DNA from: Streptomyces sp. TN58
GTDB lineage: Bacteria > Actinomycetota > Actinomycetes > Streptomycetales > Streptomycetaceae
Direction: 5' to 3'
DNA: 64,000 bases
Assembly (NCBI RefSeq): GCF_001941845.1
Contig: NZ_CP018870.1
Location: 1,116,001-1,180,000, forward strand
In this document: in pieces, positions 34,244 to 43,155 of the stretch
How positions within the stretch are numbered: the stretch's first letter is position 1
Layout: every line of letters begins with the position of its first letter
Translations under genes and position numbers: made by a program
Notes under the pieces: model-generated
Seen by the model: the letters and a program-made list of their open reading frames with translations, nothing else
What the model was told of the DNA's origin: nothing
The model's database searches: none

Positions 34244-35093
34244 GCAGCGCGTCCCGCGCGCTGAGGGTCCGGCCCGCCGCGACCGCCTCCAGGAAGTGGT
34301 CCACGACCTGTTCGATGCCGCGCTGCCGGGCGACGGACACCCAGTCCCCGCGGCGGCGCACGGTGGGCTGGCCCTTGTGGTCGATGACCTCGGCGAGGTT
34401 GACGACCTGCCGCTTGGTGTCCTTGCCGGACACCTCCAGGACCTCCTCGTTGGAGCCGGAGAGGCGGTTCATGATGCCGAGCGCGCTGAACCCGGGGCCG
34501 GAGAGGTGCAGCACCACCTGGTGCATCAGCCCGTCGCGCACCACGGCGCGGACGTCGGTGCGGTCGGCCTCCCGGGGCAGCAGGAAGCGCAGGGTGTCGA
34601 CGACGTGGATGAAGTCGTCGAGGACCAGCGTGCGCGGGTCCTCGGGCAGGCCGACCCGGTTCTTCTGCATGACGATCAGGTCGCGCGGGTGGTCGGCGCA
34701 CTGCGTGTACGCGGGGGCGTAGCGGCGGTTGAAGCCGACGGCGAGGGAGACCTCGCGCTTCTCGGCCAGTTCCACCAGCCGCCGTGACGCGGCGAACTCG
34801 TAGGCGAGCGGCTTGTCCACGTAGGTGGGTACGCCGGCTTCCAGCAGCCGCGTGAGGATCTCCGGGTGGGCTCCGGTCGGGGCGTGCACGAAGGCCGCGT
34901 CCAGGTCCTGGGCGAGCAGGGCGTCGAGATCGGCGTGGCGCCGCGCGGCCGGGACGTGGTGGGTGTCGCCGACCCGCGCCAGGGTGGCGGGGGTGCGCGT
35001 CTGCAGGTGCAGTTCCACGTCCGCGCGGGTGGTGAGGACGGGCAGGTACGCCTTCTGCGCGATGTCGCCGAGTCCGATGCAGCCGACCTTCAC
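34188..35093 (-). CDS. Gfo/Idh/MocA family oxidoreductase
   Basis: NAD(P)-dependent oxidoreductase of 301 residues. The GTG at 35093 is chosen because GGAGG lies 5 bases before it; the longer frame starts with a TTG that overlaps that site. The Rossmann loop is VGCIGLGDIAQKAYLPVL. YVDKPLAYEF holds the catalytic-type EKP/DKP Lys, followed by VGFNRRYAPAY. The family acts on sugars or their derivatives; the substrate is unknown. The long convergent overlap with lnt is notable. Confidence 0.9.
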   Translation of the reverse strand: MKVGCIGLGDIAQKAYLPVLTTRADVELHLQTRTPATLARVGDTHHVPAARRHADLDALLAQDLDAAFVHAPTGAHPEILTRLLEAGVPTYVDKPLAYEFAASRRLVELAEKREVSLAVGFNRRYAPAYTQCADHPRDLIVMQKNRVGLPEDPRTLVLDDFIHVVDTLRFLLPREADRTDVRAVVRDGLMHQVVLHLSGPGFSALGIMNRLSGSNEEVLEVSGKDTKRQVVNLAEVIDHKGQPTVRRRGDWVSVARQRGIEQVVDHFLEAVAAGRTLSARDALLTHELCETVVNSALEQAS

Positions 35094-35177
35094 CGGGGCC
35101 TCCAAGTTCGGTCCTTGTGGGATCCTGGCAGCTTAATCGCTGGTGGTCGGGGGCCCGCTTCGCCCAGGATGATCGCC

Positions 35178-35702
35178 ATGACCACCAGTTCAGGATCACA
35201 TCGCGACGAGCCCTCCACCACCGCCGACGAGCGGGAGATGCTGGACGGCTGGCTCGACTACCACCGCGCCACCCTCCTGTGGAAGTGCGAGGGGCTGAAG
35301 GACGAACAGCTGCGCAGGACCCCGCTCCCGCCTTCCGAGTTGAGCCTCCTGGGCCTCGTACGGCACATGGCGGAGGTGGAGCGGTACTGGTTCCGGGAGA
35401 TCATGCTGGGCGAGGAACTGCCCGAGCTGTACGTCACGGAAGAGGACCGGGACGGCGACTTCCACTTCACCGAGGCGGCCACCTGGGCCGAGACCGAGCA
35501 GGTGTGGCGGGCAGAGGTGGAACTGGCCCGCAGCGCGGCCGCGGGCCGCTCGCTCGACCTGCGCTCGGAGGCCGCGAACCACCACCGCGGCGAGGTGTTC
35601 AGTCTGCGCTGGGTCTACACCCACATGATCGAGGAGTACGCGCGCCACAACGGGCACGCGGACCTGCTGCGCGAGCAGATAGACGGCGCCACCGGCGACT
35701 GA
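35178..35702 (+). CDS. DinB/DUF664 family protein
   Basis: Four-helix-bundle protein of 174 residues of the DinB/DUF664 type. It contains MLDGWLDYHRATLLWKCEGL, then LSLLGLVRHMAEVERYWF, with the first metal-binding His (RHMAEVE), and VYTHMIEEYARHNGHADLLRE with the other two. The family includes mycothiol- and bacillithiol-dependent transferases. The start at 35178 is preceded by a -10-like sequence (AGGATGAT) and no ribosome site, so it may be leaderless. An ATG at 35169 is an alternative. Confidence 0.9.
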   Translation: MTTSSGSHRDEPSTTADEREMLDGWLDYHRATLLWKCEGLKDEQLRRTPLPPSELSLLGLVRHMAEVERYWFREIMLGEELPELYVTEEDRDGDFHFTEAATWAETEQVWRAEVELARSAAAGRSLDLRSEAANHHRGEVFSLRWVYTHMIEEYARHNGHADLLREQIDGATGD

Positions 35703-35713
35703 GCCGTCCCGTG

Positions 35714-35740
35714 GCGGGGGCCCGGGGTCCAGGCCCCCGC
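35714..35740 (+). terminator. Hairpin after the DinB gene
   Basis: GCGGGGGCC (35714-35722) pairs with GGCCCCCGC (35732-35740) over a 9-base loop, 11 bases after the stop. Confidence 0.65.
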
Positions 35741-35843
35741 GGGGGCCGGCGATCCGCCGGTCACCCCGCCGCCCGTCACCCGTGCGGGGTGAATATGGGC
35801 TCCGGGTTTTCACAACGGGGTCCTCGCACAGCAGAGTTGCCGG

Positions 35844-36380
35844 GTGCATCCAACGCGAACCACGACAAAGCTGCTGCTCGGAGTCGCCTGCGCCGTTTCG
35901 GCGGTCTCCGGCTGTGTCCATGTGAGCCCCGGACCCGTGCAGCCCGCGGCGGCCCCCGCCGCCGGGGTCCCGCCCCGGCACGAGCCGCGCGGTGGTCCGG
36001 GGACCGCCCCTGTGGTGGTCCGGGCTCCCGCCCTGGAGGCGCTGGAGGCCGTGGAGGCGGCCCCCGAACAGGCCGCGCCGCCGTCGGCGGCCCCTGCCGG
36101 GCGGGCCGCCGGCGACTCCGCACGGAGCGCCCCGGGCGGGGCCGTGACGGCCGCTCCGCCCGTCCCCGACATCCCGGAGCCCCGACGGGCCGGCCAGCCC
36201 GCCCCGGGGCGTCCCGACGGCCCCCGGCGGCACGCCCGGCCCGACGCGGAGGCGGAGCGCGAGCTGATGCGCAAACTGCCGGTGCGGCCGGCCGACGTCT
36301 GCGCGCTGGGCCGGCGCCACGGCCGGTGGCATCCCGACAGCCCCGAGGCCCGGATCTGCGCGGGGGTCCACGGCGGCTGA
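35844..36380 (+). CDS. Ala/Pro-rich lipoprotein
   Basis: Protein of 178 residues. The signal LLLGVACAVSAVSGCVH ends in a lipobox, so the Cys near residue 24 is probably acylated. A long Ala/Pro/Gly-rich and disordered region follows. The C-terminal 40 residues are more conserved-looking (RELMRKLPVRPADVCALGRRHGRWHPDSPEARICAG), with two Cys that could form a disulfide. No domain is recognised, but the same kind of short C-terminal motif is seen in streptomycete lipoproteins. It is monocistronic. Confidence 0.78.
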   Translation: MHPTRTTTKLLLGVACAVSAVSGCVHVSPGPVQPAAAPAAGVPPRHEPRGGPGTAPVVVRAPALEALEAVEAAPEQAAPPSAAPAGRAAGDSARSAPGGAVTAAPPVPDIPEPRRAGQPAPGRPDGPRRHARPDAEAERELMRKLPVRPADVCALGRRHGRWHPDSPEARICAGVHGG

Positions 36381-36431
36381 GACGCCCGGAGCTCGCACTC
36401 TTGCCCGGGCCGCCGGCGCCGCGTGCCCCTG

Positions 36432-36452
36432 CCCTCTGCCCTCTGCCCTCTG
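36432..36452. repeat. Microsatellite CCCTCTG x3
   Basis: Three perfect copies of CCCTCTG, ending at the base before the stop codon of the next gene. Confidence 0.7.
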
Positions 36453-36995
36453 CTACGACTGTTCGGGGAAGGGCCCCGGCCGGGTGCCCGGGTCCTCGGC
36501 GAGGCGCCGCTCCAGCCGTGCGATGGCGGCCCGTACGCCGTGGCCGTAGCCGTCGTCGGCCAGTGCCCCGGCGGCCGCGCGGGCCCGCGCCAGGTGGACC
36601 CGGGCGGCCTCCGGCCGCTGGAGCTTGAGGTAGTCGGCGGCCAGACTGAGGTGCAGGGAGGGGTAGAACACGCGCATCGCGGGACCCGGCTCCCGCACCG
36701 CCGGCCGCCCGTGGCCCGGACCCTCGTCACCGCCTCCCTGGCCGTCGCCCAGGGCGTCGGCGGCGGTCAGGGCCCGCAGGTCCCACGCCAGCTCGTCGGC
36801 GGGGTCGTCCTGGGCGTCGGCCATGTAGTGGGCGAGGGTGCACCGGTGCAGGCGGTCCCCCTCCTCGCCGATCTCCTGCCAGATCTCGCCGAGCCGGTTG
36901 CGGGCTTCCTCGCGGTCACCCGCGTGCAGCAGGATGACCGCCTGGCCGATCCTCGTCATGACGGCGTCCTCCGACGCCTCCTGCTGCTCGGTCAC
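36453..36995 (-). CDS. Helical tetratricopeptide-like protein
   Basis: Protein of 180 residues. The GTG at 36995 follows GGAGG. The sequence is helix-rich: AVMTRIGQAVILLHAGDREEARNRLGEIWQEIG, then LSLAADYLKLQRPEAARVHLARARAAAGAL. These two-helix units have TPR-like spacing, and the middle is loose and Gly-rich. No enzymatic motif is visible and a protein-protein role is likely. It lies about 95 bases upstream of the ung stop side on the same strand. Confidence 0.8.
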   Translation of the reverse strand: MTEQQEASEDAVMTRIGQAVILLHAGDREEARNRLGEIWQEIGEEGDRLHRCTLAHYMADAQDDPADELAWDLRALTAADALGDGQGGGDEGPGHGRPAVREPGPAMRVFYPSLHLSLAADYLKLQRPEAARVHLARARAAAGALADDGYGHGVRAAIARLERRLAEDPGTRPGPFPEQS

Positions 36996-37089
36996 GGCGC
37001 CTCCGGCTTGCTCCGCCGGACCTGTTCCGGTCCGGTCGTCACGACGCTATCCGGAGGTTCCGGTGAAGGCGCCGAGGCGCGGTGGGAGG

Positions 37090-37767
37090 TCAGCCGAGGT
37101 CCGGGATCCGCCAGTCGATCGGCTCATGGCCCTGGGCCGCGACGGCCTCGTTGATCTGCGTGAAGGGCCTGGACCCGAAGAACTTCCTGGCCGACAGCGG
37201 CGAGGGGTGGGCGCCCTTGACGATCACGTGCCGCTCTTCGTCGATGAGCGGGATCTTCTTCTGGGCGTAGGCGCCCCACAGGACGAAGACGGCCGGGTCG
37301 GGGCGGTCGGAGACCGCGCGGATCACGGCGTCGGTGAACTTCTCCCAGCCCTTGCCCTTGTGCGAGTTCGGCTCGGCCTCGCGGACGGTGAGCACCGCGT
37401 TGAGCAGCAGGACGCCCTGCCGGGCCCACGGCATCAGGTACCCGTTGTCCGGGACCTCCAGGCCGAGCTCCTCCTTCATCTCCTTGTAGATGTTGCGCAG
37501 CGAGGGCGGGGTCTTGACCCCGGGCTGCACGGAGAAGCACAGGCCGTGGCCCTGGCCGGCGCCGTGGTAGGGGTCCTGGCCCAGGACGAGGACCTTCACC
37601 TGGTCGAAGGGCGTGGCGTCCAGTGCGGCGAAGACCTGCTCCCGGGGCGGGTAGACCGGCCCGTTGGCCCGCTCCTTCTCGACGAACTCGGTGAGTTCCC
37701 TGAAGTAGGGCTGGTCCAGCTCCCCGCCGAGGACGGGGAGCCAGGACTCGGGCAGCATCTGGGTCAC
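37090..37767 (-). CDS. ung: Uracil-DNA glycosylase
   Basis: Family 1 uracil-DNA glycosylase of 225 residues, which removes uracil from DNA. The GTG at 37767 is used because GGAGG lies 8 bases before it and the length then fits the family. The catalytic water-activating loop GQDPYHGAGQGHGLCFSV is near residue 64 (Asp in QDPYHG). The Leu/His loop GAHPSPLSA is near 187. The ung gene is monocistronic here. Confidence 0.96.
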   Translation of the reverse strand: MTQMLPESWLPVLGGELDQPYFRELTEFVEKERANGPVYPPREQVFAALDATPFDQVKVLVLGQDPYHGAGQGHGLCFSVQPGVKTPPSLRNIYKEMKEELGLEVPDNGYLMPWARQGVLLLNAVLTVREAEPNSHKGKGWEKFTDAVIRAVSDRPDPAVFVLWGAYAQKKIPLIDEERHVIVKGAHPSPLSARKFFGSRPFTQINEAVAAQGHEPIDWRIPDLG

Positions 37768-37875
37768 GGCGACAACCTCCGGTACAAGTTCGTGCAAGTG
37801 CAACTGCTCAGAACCTACCGGGGGCCACTGACAACGCGTCGGCCGCCCGGGACGACCGCCCGGGCGGGACCGCGG

Positions 37876-39459
37876 CTACCAGCTGGTCTTGCGGTACAGC
37901 TCCCACATCTGCATGGCGGTCTGCGGGTCGAGGGCCCGCTCGGCGCCCGCGATGTCCTCGCGTGCGGCGACGTACAGCTTGCCCTGCCACAGGGGCAGCA
38001 GCCGGACGTCCTCGGCGAAGATCTGCTGGGCCTTCTCGAACTGCTGGACCCCGCTGGAGCGGTCGCCGTCGCGGCGGGACTTGGGGAGCAGCTCGGTCAG
38101 GATCTCGTTCTGCTCGTACGGCGTGCCGACCGCGTTCTCCTTGCCGACGAACGGCGCGATGAAGTTGTCGGGGTCCGGGAAGTCGGGGAACCAGCCTCGG
38201 CCGAAGACCGGGTACTCCTGGCTCTTGTAGCCCTCCTGGAAGGTCTTCCAGGGCTGGCTGCGCAGGGTGATGTTGAACAGGCCGCTCTCGTCGAGCTGGC
38301 GCTTGATCTCGGTGAACTCCTCGGCGGTGGAGGAGCCGTAACGGTCGGTGGTGTACCAGAAGGTCAGCTCGACCGGCTGGTTGATGCCGGCCTCCTTGAG
38401 GATCTTCTTGGCCTTGCCGGCGTCCGCGGCGCCGTACTTGTCGTAGAACGGCGTCTTGTGGCCGACGACGCCCTTGGGAACCATCGAGTACAGCGGCTCG
38501 GCGGTGCCCTGGTAGACCTTGGAGACGAGGGTGCCGCGGTCGATGAGCTGGGCGATGGCCTGGCGGACGGCGAGCTTGTTGACCGCCGGGTCCTTCGGGT
38601 TGAAGACGAGGTAGCGGATCTCGGCGCCGACGTTCTCGACGACCTGGACGCCCAGCTGGTGCGCGGCGGGGCTCTGCAGGTCGGTGACCTGCGGGGCCGA
38701 CAGGCCTCGGTAGGTGGCGTCAAGTTCCTTGGCCTTCAGGGCGGCGACCATCTTCTCGGAGTCCGCGAAGTAGCGGATGGTCACGGCCTTGTTCTGGCGC
38801 TTCGCGAAGCCGGAGTAGGTCTTGTTCTCGCTCAGGACGGCCTCGCCGCCCTCCTTGTACGAGTCCAGCACGTAGGGGCCCGAGCCGGTGATCTTTCCGT
38901 CCTCGCGCACCTTGTCGGCCGGGTAGTCCTTGGGCGCCACCAGCGAGGCGGCCGGGGAGCCGAGGACGTACGGGAAGGTGGCGTCCGAGGTCTTCAGGTG
39001 GAAGACGACGGTCAGCGCGTCCGGGGTCTCGATCTTGTCGAGGCTGCCGAAGAGGTCCTTCGGGCCGACCTTGGAGCCGATCGTCCGGATCCGGTCGAGC
39101 GAGTGCTTGACGGCCTTGGCGTCGAGGGGCTCGCCGTTGGAGAACTTCAGGCCCTTGCGCAGGGTGCACCGGTACGCCTGGCTCGCACCGTCCGTGAACT
39201 CGCAGTTCTGGGCGGCGTCCGGCTGGGGCTTGGTGGAGCCCGTGGGGAAGGCCAGAAGGGTCTGGTAGACGTTCCGGTACAGCTCCCAGGAGCCGTCCCA
39301 CGCCGCGGCGGGGTCGAGGGTGCTCGGCGCGCTCGTGGTCCCGACGACGATCCGCTTCGCCTCGTCGCCGTCGTCATCCGACAGCAGGCCGCAACCGGCG
39401 AGCAGGGATATGGACGCAAGGGCCGCAGTGATCTGCAGGCATCTGGTCCGGTTGAACAC
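37876..39459 (-). CDS. ABC transporter substrate-binding lipoprotein (oligopeptide type)
   Basis: Extracellular solute-binding protein of family 5, 527 residues. The GTG at 39459 follows GAGGAG by 7 bases; the GTG two codons earlier is too close. The signal peptide ends with the lipobox SLLAGCG. Family 5 hallmarks are IVVGTTSAPSTLDPAAA, then KGLKFSNGEPLDAKAVKHSLDR and VRQAIAQLIDRG. The usual ligands are oligopeptides or nickel chelates. No permease or ATPase genes are adjacent, so it is an orphan binding protein. The 152 bases upstream hold an inverted repeat CACGAA...TTCGTG and a terminator from the SDR gene. Confidence 0.93.
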   Translation of the reverse strand: MFNRTRCLQITAALASISLLAGCGLLSDDDGDEAKRIVVGTTSAPSTLDPAAAWDGSWELYRNVYQTLLAFPTGSTKPQPDAAQNCEFTDGASQAYRCTLRKGLKFSNGEPLDAKAVKHSLDRIRTIGSKVGPKDLFGSLDKIETPDALTVVFHLKTSDATFPYVLGSPAASLVAPKDYPADKVREDGKITGSGPYVLDSYKEGGEAVLSENKTYSGFAKRQNKAVTIRYFADSEKMVAALKAKELDATYRGLSAPQVTDLQSPAAHQLGVQVVENVGAEIRYLVFNPKDPAVNKLAVRQAIAQLIDRGTLVSKVYQGTAEPLYSMVPKGVVGHKTPFYDKYGAADAGKAKKILKEAGINQPVELTFWYTTDRYGSSTAEEFTEIKRQLDESGLFNITLRSQPWKTFQEGYKSQEYPVFGRGWFPDFPDPDNFIAPFVGKENAVGTPYEQNEILTELLPKSRRDGDRSSGVQQFEKAQQIFAEDVRLLPLWQGKLYVAAREDIAGAERALDPQTAMQMWELYRKTSW

Positions 39460-39572
39460 GTGCACGCTCCTCGATCAGCCAGGGGTGCGGCAGACCCTAC
39501 CGCAGTGCCCCACGAATCCAATGGGTTGGTTTCGTGAGGCACTTGACCGGTTCCGTGCACATTCGATACCTA

Positions 39573-39595
39573 TTTACCTCCCTTTCGGAGGCAAA
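39573..39595 (-). terminator. Terminator after the SDR gene
   Basis: CCTCC/GGAGG (39577-39591) with flanking TTT/AAA on either side, followed on the minus strand by an A/T-rich run. Confidence 0.4.
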
Positions 39596-39611
39596 TACGT
39601 CCGATTATCGG

Positions 39612-40373
39612 TCAGTGCACTCCGGCATTGAGGAACATCCCACCGTCGACGACCAGAGTTTGCCCGGTGATCCATTCCGCTTGTGCAGATGTAAGAAAGG
39701 CCGCGGCCCCTCCGATGTCCTCCGGGAGCCCGAGCCGGCCCAGCGGATAGGCCGCCGCCGCCTCCTGCTCCCGGCCCTCGTAGAGCGCCTGGGCGAACTT
39801 GGTCTTGACCACCGCCGGGGCGATGGCGTTCACCCGGACCCCGGGCGCCATCTCGTGCGCGAGCTGGAGCGTGAGGTTGACCATGGCGGCCTTGCTCATC
39901 CCGTACGCGCCGATGAAGGGCGAGGCGGAGACACCGGCGATCGAGGCGATGTTCACGATCGCGCCGCCGTTCTCCTTCTGCCAGGCGTGCCAGGTCCGCT
40001 GGGCGAAGCCGAGTGCCGAGATCACGTTGGTCTCGAAGACCTTCCGCGCGACCCCGAGGTCCAGGTCCGCGATCGGTCCGAAGACCGGATTGGTGCCGGC
40101 GTTGTTCACCAGGAAGTCGACCCGGCCGAACGCCTCCATCGCGCGCTCGACGGCGAGGGCCTGGTGGGCCTCGTCGTGCGCCTTCCCGGCCACCCCGATC
40201 ACCCGGTCCGCTCCCAGGCGCTCCACGGCCTCCTTGAGGGCCTCCTCGTTGCGCCCGGTGATGCAGAGCCGGTCGCCGCGGGCGACCAGTGCCTCGGCGA
40301 TGCCGTAGCCGATGCCCCGGCTCGCTCCGGTGATCAGCGCGACCTTGCCGCTGTCGGTACCGCTGTACGTCAT
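39612..40373 (-). CDS. Short-chain dehydrogenase/reductase
   Basis: Classical SDR of 253 residues. NAD(P) loop VALITGASRGIGYGIA (about 12-26), NNAGTN, the catalytic Ser in IASIAG, and Tyr-Lys in YGMSKAA are all in order. C-terminal GLPEDIGGAAAFLTSAQAEWITGQTLVVDGG is the standard end. It lies 29 bases beyond the stop of a second 253-residue SDR and is probably in one operon with it. The substrate is unknown. Confidence 0.93.
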   Translation of the reverse strand: MTYSGTDSGKVALITGASRGIGYGIAEALVARGDRLCITGRNEEALKEAVERLGADRVIGVAGKAHDEAHQALAVERAMEAFGRVDFLVNNAGTNPVFGPIADLDLGVARKVFETNVISALGFAQRTWHAWQKENGGAIVNIASIAGVSASPFIGAYGMSKAAMVNLTLQLAHEMAPGVRVNAIAPAVVKTKFAQALYEGREQEAAAAYPLGRLGLPEDIGGAAAFLTSAQAEWITGQTLVVDGGMFLNAGVH

Positions 40374-40402
40374 GGCGTACGCCCTGCCTCTCGTGGTCGG
40401 GT

Positions 40403-41164
40403 TCAGTTGAGGGGGCCGCCGGCCACGTACATGACCTGGCCGGAGACGAAGCCCGCGGCCTCGCCGGTGAAGAACGCGATGGCGTTGGCGATGTCGTCCG
40501 GACGGCCGACCCGCTGGACGGGGATCTGGGTGGCCGCGGCGGTCTGGAAGTCCTCGAAGCCCATTCCGACGCGGGCGGCCGTCTGGGCGGTCATCTCGGT
40601 GACGATGAATCCGGGGGCGACGGCGTTGGCGGTGACGCCGAACTTGCCGAGCTCGATGGCCAGGGTCTTGGTGAAGCCCTGCAGGCCGGCCTTGGCCGCC
40701 GAGTAGTTGACCTGGCCGCGGTTGCCGAGCGCCGAGCTGCTGGAGAGGTTGACGATGCGGCCGAACTTGGCCTCCACCATGTACTTCTGACACGCCTTCG
40801 ACATCAGGAAGGCGCCGCGCAGGTGGACGTTCATGACCGTGTCCCAGTCGGTCTCGCTCATCTTGAAGAGCAGATTGTCGCGCAGCACACCGGCGTTGTT
40901 GACCAGGATGGTGGGGGCGCCGAGTTCGGCGGCGACGCGCTCGACGGCCGCCTCCACCTGGGCGCCGTCCGAGACGTCGCAGCCGACCGCCAGGGCCCGC
41001 CCGCCGGCCGCCGTGATGGCCTCCACGGTGTCCTTGCAGGCCGCCTCGTCGAGGTCGAGTACGGCGACGGCGCGGCCCTCGGCCGCCAGGCGTACGGCGG
41101 TGGCCGCGCCGATGCCCCGGGCCGCCCCGGTCACGATCGCGACGCGCTGCTCGGTGGTGGACAT
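40403..41164 (-). CDS. FabG-like 3-oxoacyl-ACP reductase family SDR
   Basis: Classical SDR of 253 residues, closely like FabG. Motifs are VAIVTGAARGIGAATA, NNAGVLRD, the catalytic Ser in NLSSSS and Tyr-Lys in YSAAKAGL, and a C-terminal VGRPDDIANAIAFFTGEAAGFVSGQVMYVAGG. GAGGAG precedes the ATG at 41164. It is upstream of the second SDR, likely an operon. FabG-like SDRs are too many in Streptomyces to assign a pathway from this alone. Confidence 0.93.
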   Translation of the reverse strand: MSTTEQRVAIVTGAARGIGAATAVRLAAEGRAVAVLDLDEAACKDTVEAITAAGGRALAVGCDVSDGAQVEAAVERVAAELGAPTILVNNAGVLRDNLLFKMSETDWDTVMNVHLRGAFLMSKACQKYMVEAKFGRIVNLSSSSALGNRGQVNYSAAKAGLQGFTKTLAIELGKFGVTANAVAPGFIVTEMTAQTAARVGMGFEDFQTAAATQIPVQRVGRPDDIANAIAFFTGEAAGFVSGQVMYVAGGPLN

Positions 41165-41293
41165 GCTGGTTCTCCTCGCCCTAGAGAGGCGGCGCCCGGA
41201 GGTGAGCAACCGCTTAGTAGCTTCAGCTGAGGAGACGCTAGGAGCCCTGGCACCCCGTGTCAACGGCGACCGGCCCGGCCCGGTGCCCGGCCG

Positions 41294-41677
41294 TCAGCGC
41301 ACCAGCAGGTCCAGCAGGCGCTCCACCTCCGCCGCGGGGTCGGCTGTCAGGCCCGTGTGCACCGGCCCCGGCTGCACCACGGTGCTACGCGGGGCGATCA
41401 GCCAGCGGAAGCGCCGCCCCGCGTCGTCACCCGCGGCCTGCCCCGCCGCTTCTCCGCCGCCGCACACGCCCTCGACCCCGCGCAGCGCGGCCCGTACGCC
41501 GGCCACGTCGGCCCCGGGGTCCAGCGCGAGGAGTTTCGCCTCGTCGAGGTGGGTGCGCGCGGCGACGTAGGAATGCGCCCGGCAGTAGACGATCACACCG
41601 GCGTTGAAGCACTCGCCGCGTTCCATCCGGGGCACCACGCGCACCAGCGCGTACTCGAACACATCCCGCTTGCTCAC
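41294..41677 (-). CDS. DUF3037 domain protein
   Basis: Protein of 127 residues: VFEYALVRVVPRMERGECFNAGVIVYCRAHSYVAARTHLDEAKLLAL is the DUF3037 core. The GTG at 41677 overlaps the stop of the HipA-like gene by four bases (GTGA), so the two are translationally coupled and must act together. DUF3037 proteins have no established function, but they often lie beside HipA-like kinases. Whether it regulates or serves the kinase is inference. Confidence 0.88.
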   Translation of the reverse strand: MSKRDVFEYALVRVVPRMERGECFNAGVIVYCRAHSYVAARTHLDEAKLLALDPGADVAGVRAALRGVEGVCGGGEAAGQAAGDDAGRRFRWLIAPRSTVVQPGPVHTGLTADPAAEVERLLDLLVR

Positions 41678-42522
41678 TCGTCGCCGCTCTTCTTCGTGTG
41701 GGTCTTGTGGGGCCATTCCGGCAGGTGGTCGGTGAGCCACCCGGGAGGCCCGGCCGGTGCCTTCACCTCGGCCTCCAGCGAGATCCTCTCGTGGATCGTG
41801 GCCGCGCGCGGCAGCAGCGCCTCCACGTAGGCCCGGCGCAGCGCGTCGGCGGAGTCGAAGCCCGGCTCGTCCACCAGCCACTCGTCCGGCACCTCGGCGG
41901 TGACCTCGGTGAGCAGTTCCTCGGTGACCAGGGGGGCGAGTGCGGCGGCCGCGCCCGCGATGTCCGGGCCCGCGGGGGCCAGGACGTGGTCGGACGCGTT
42001 GTACGGCTTGGCGGCGGCGGCCTGCGCCGTGGGCCAGTTGTGGTGCCAGATCATGGTGGCGCCGTGGTCGATGAGCCAGAGGTCCCCGTGCCAGACCAGC
42101 ATGTTGGGGTTGCGCCACGACCGGTCGACGTTGTTGACCAGGGCGTCGAACCAGATCACGCGCCCTGCCTCGGCCGGGTCCACCCGGTAGGCGAGCGGGT
42201 CGAAGCCGATGGAGCCGGGCAGGTAGTCCATGCCGAGGTTGAGGCCGCCGCTGGCCTTGAGCAGTTCCTGGACCTCCTGGTCGGGCTCGGCGAGCCCGAT
42301 CACGGGGTCGAGCTGCATCTGCACCAGCGTGGGGACCCTGAGCCCCAGCCGCTGTGCCAGGCGGCCGCAGACGACCTCGGCGACCAGGGTCTTGCGGCCC
42401 TGCCCGGCTCCGGTGAATTTCATGACGTACGTTCCGCAGTCGTCGGCCTCGACGATTCCGGGCAGCGAGCCGCCCTCACGCAAGGGCGTGACATAGCGAG
42501 TCGCTACGACCTCTCCCAACAC
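41674..42522 (-). CDS. HipA-family protein kinase-like
   Basis: Protein of 282 residues of the HipA-family kinase group that lacks the usual HipA N-terminal domain. YVMKFTGAGQGRKTLVAEVVCG forms the nucleotide-binding strand with the Lys; DQEVQELLKASGG follows. WFDALVNNVDRSWRNPNMLVW holds the catalytic Asp and Asn, and LWLIDHGA is the metal-binding D-x-G equivalent. HipA kinases phosphorylate targets such as glutamyl-tRNA synthetase and halt growth. There is no HipB-type antitoxin. Instead a coupled DUF3037 gene follows. The true function is unknown. Confidence 0.85.
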   Translation of the reverse strand: MLGEVVATRYVTPLREGGSLPGIVEADDCGTYVMKFTGAGQGRKTLVAEVVCGRLAQRLGLRVPTLVQMQLDPVIGLAEPDQEVQELLKASGGLNLGMDYLPGSIGFDPLAYRVDPAEAGRVIWFDALVNNVDRSWRNPNMLVWHGDLWLIDHGATMIWHHNWPTAQAAAAKPYNASDHVLAPAGPDIAGAAAALAPLVTEELLTEVTAEVPDEWLVDEPGFDSADALRRAYVEALLPRAATIHERISLEAEVKAPAGPPGWLTDHLPEWPHKTHTKKSGDE

Positions 42523-42590
42523 TTTCCCAGGCCACCCATCTCTTCAGCCTTGCAATCCACGGAACATTTGCCTGAGGCGCAGATCGCCGG

Positions 42591-42974
42591 TCAACGGCGC
42601 CGGGGAGAATCCGGGGAGTTTCGGCCGGCGCGCCGGCTTCCCCGCTCCACCAGCAGACCGCCGATGGTGCCGCGCCCCTTGCCGCCGGCCTCCGGCATGA
42701 AGCGAGCATCATAACCGAGGGTGATCGTTGGCGAGGAGTGTCCGAGCCGCCGGGCCAGGGTCACGACGGACTCTCCGGCTTTCGGCATGATCGAGGCACA
42801 GGTATGCCGAGCACGTGGAAACCGCCCTTCGGGGCCGCCGCCCTGCGTGCGGGCCGTGGCGGTGACCAGCAGGCGCCGTCGTCGTTGACCCGGGGCATGG
42901 TGGAGGCGAGTAAGGGCGCGTCGTGTTCGTCGCCGACTTCTCTTGTCCCGGCCAGTGGGTCGCGGGGCGTTCAT
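42591..42974 (-). pseudogene. Degenerate C-terminal fragment of a tyrosine recombinase
   Basis: The tail reads RHTCASIMPKAGESVVTLARRLGHSSPTITLGYDARFMPEAGGKG, clearly the end of a phage-type integrase. The catalytic HxxR is damaged (the His is gone). LGH is retained, but the nucleophile Tyr of the GYYAHF-type motif is replaced by Asp. There is no upstream catalytic domain. It is a dead remnant and marks past integration just upstream of the HipA-like gene. Confidence 0.75.
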
Positions 42975-43155
42975 GGGCGTACACGCCCACGCGGACGGGA
43001 CCGGTGTGGGTGAGGACTGGTGCGCGTATCTGATCGTGAACCTGTCGGTTTGCGCAGGCGTTCACCATCCTCCGCCCCAGCAGGACATGACGGACATGTC
43101 GTTCCGTGTGAAGCATCTGAGCGTGTACCGGCCCTGACCAACCGAGAAAGGCCGG

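Noticed and set aside
36838..39537. Plus-strand open frame of 899 codons
   Set aside because: Runs antisense to ung and the peptide-binding lipoprotein gene, both with clear motifs.
42709..43116. Minus-strand open frame of 135 codons in the relic region
   Set aside because: Overlaps the integrase relic in another frame and shows no domain.
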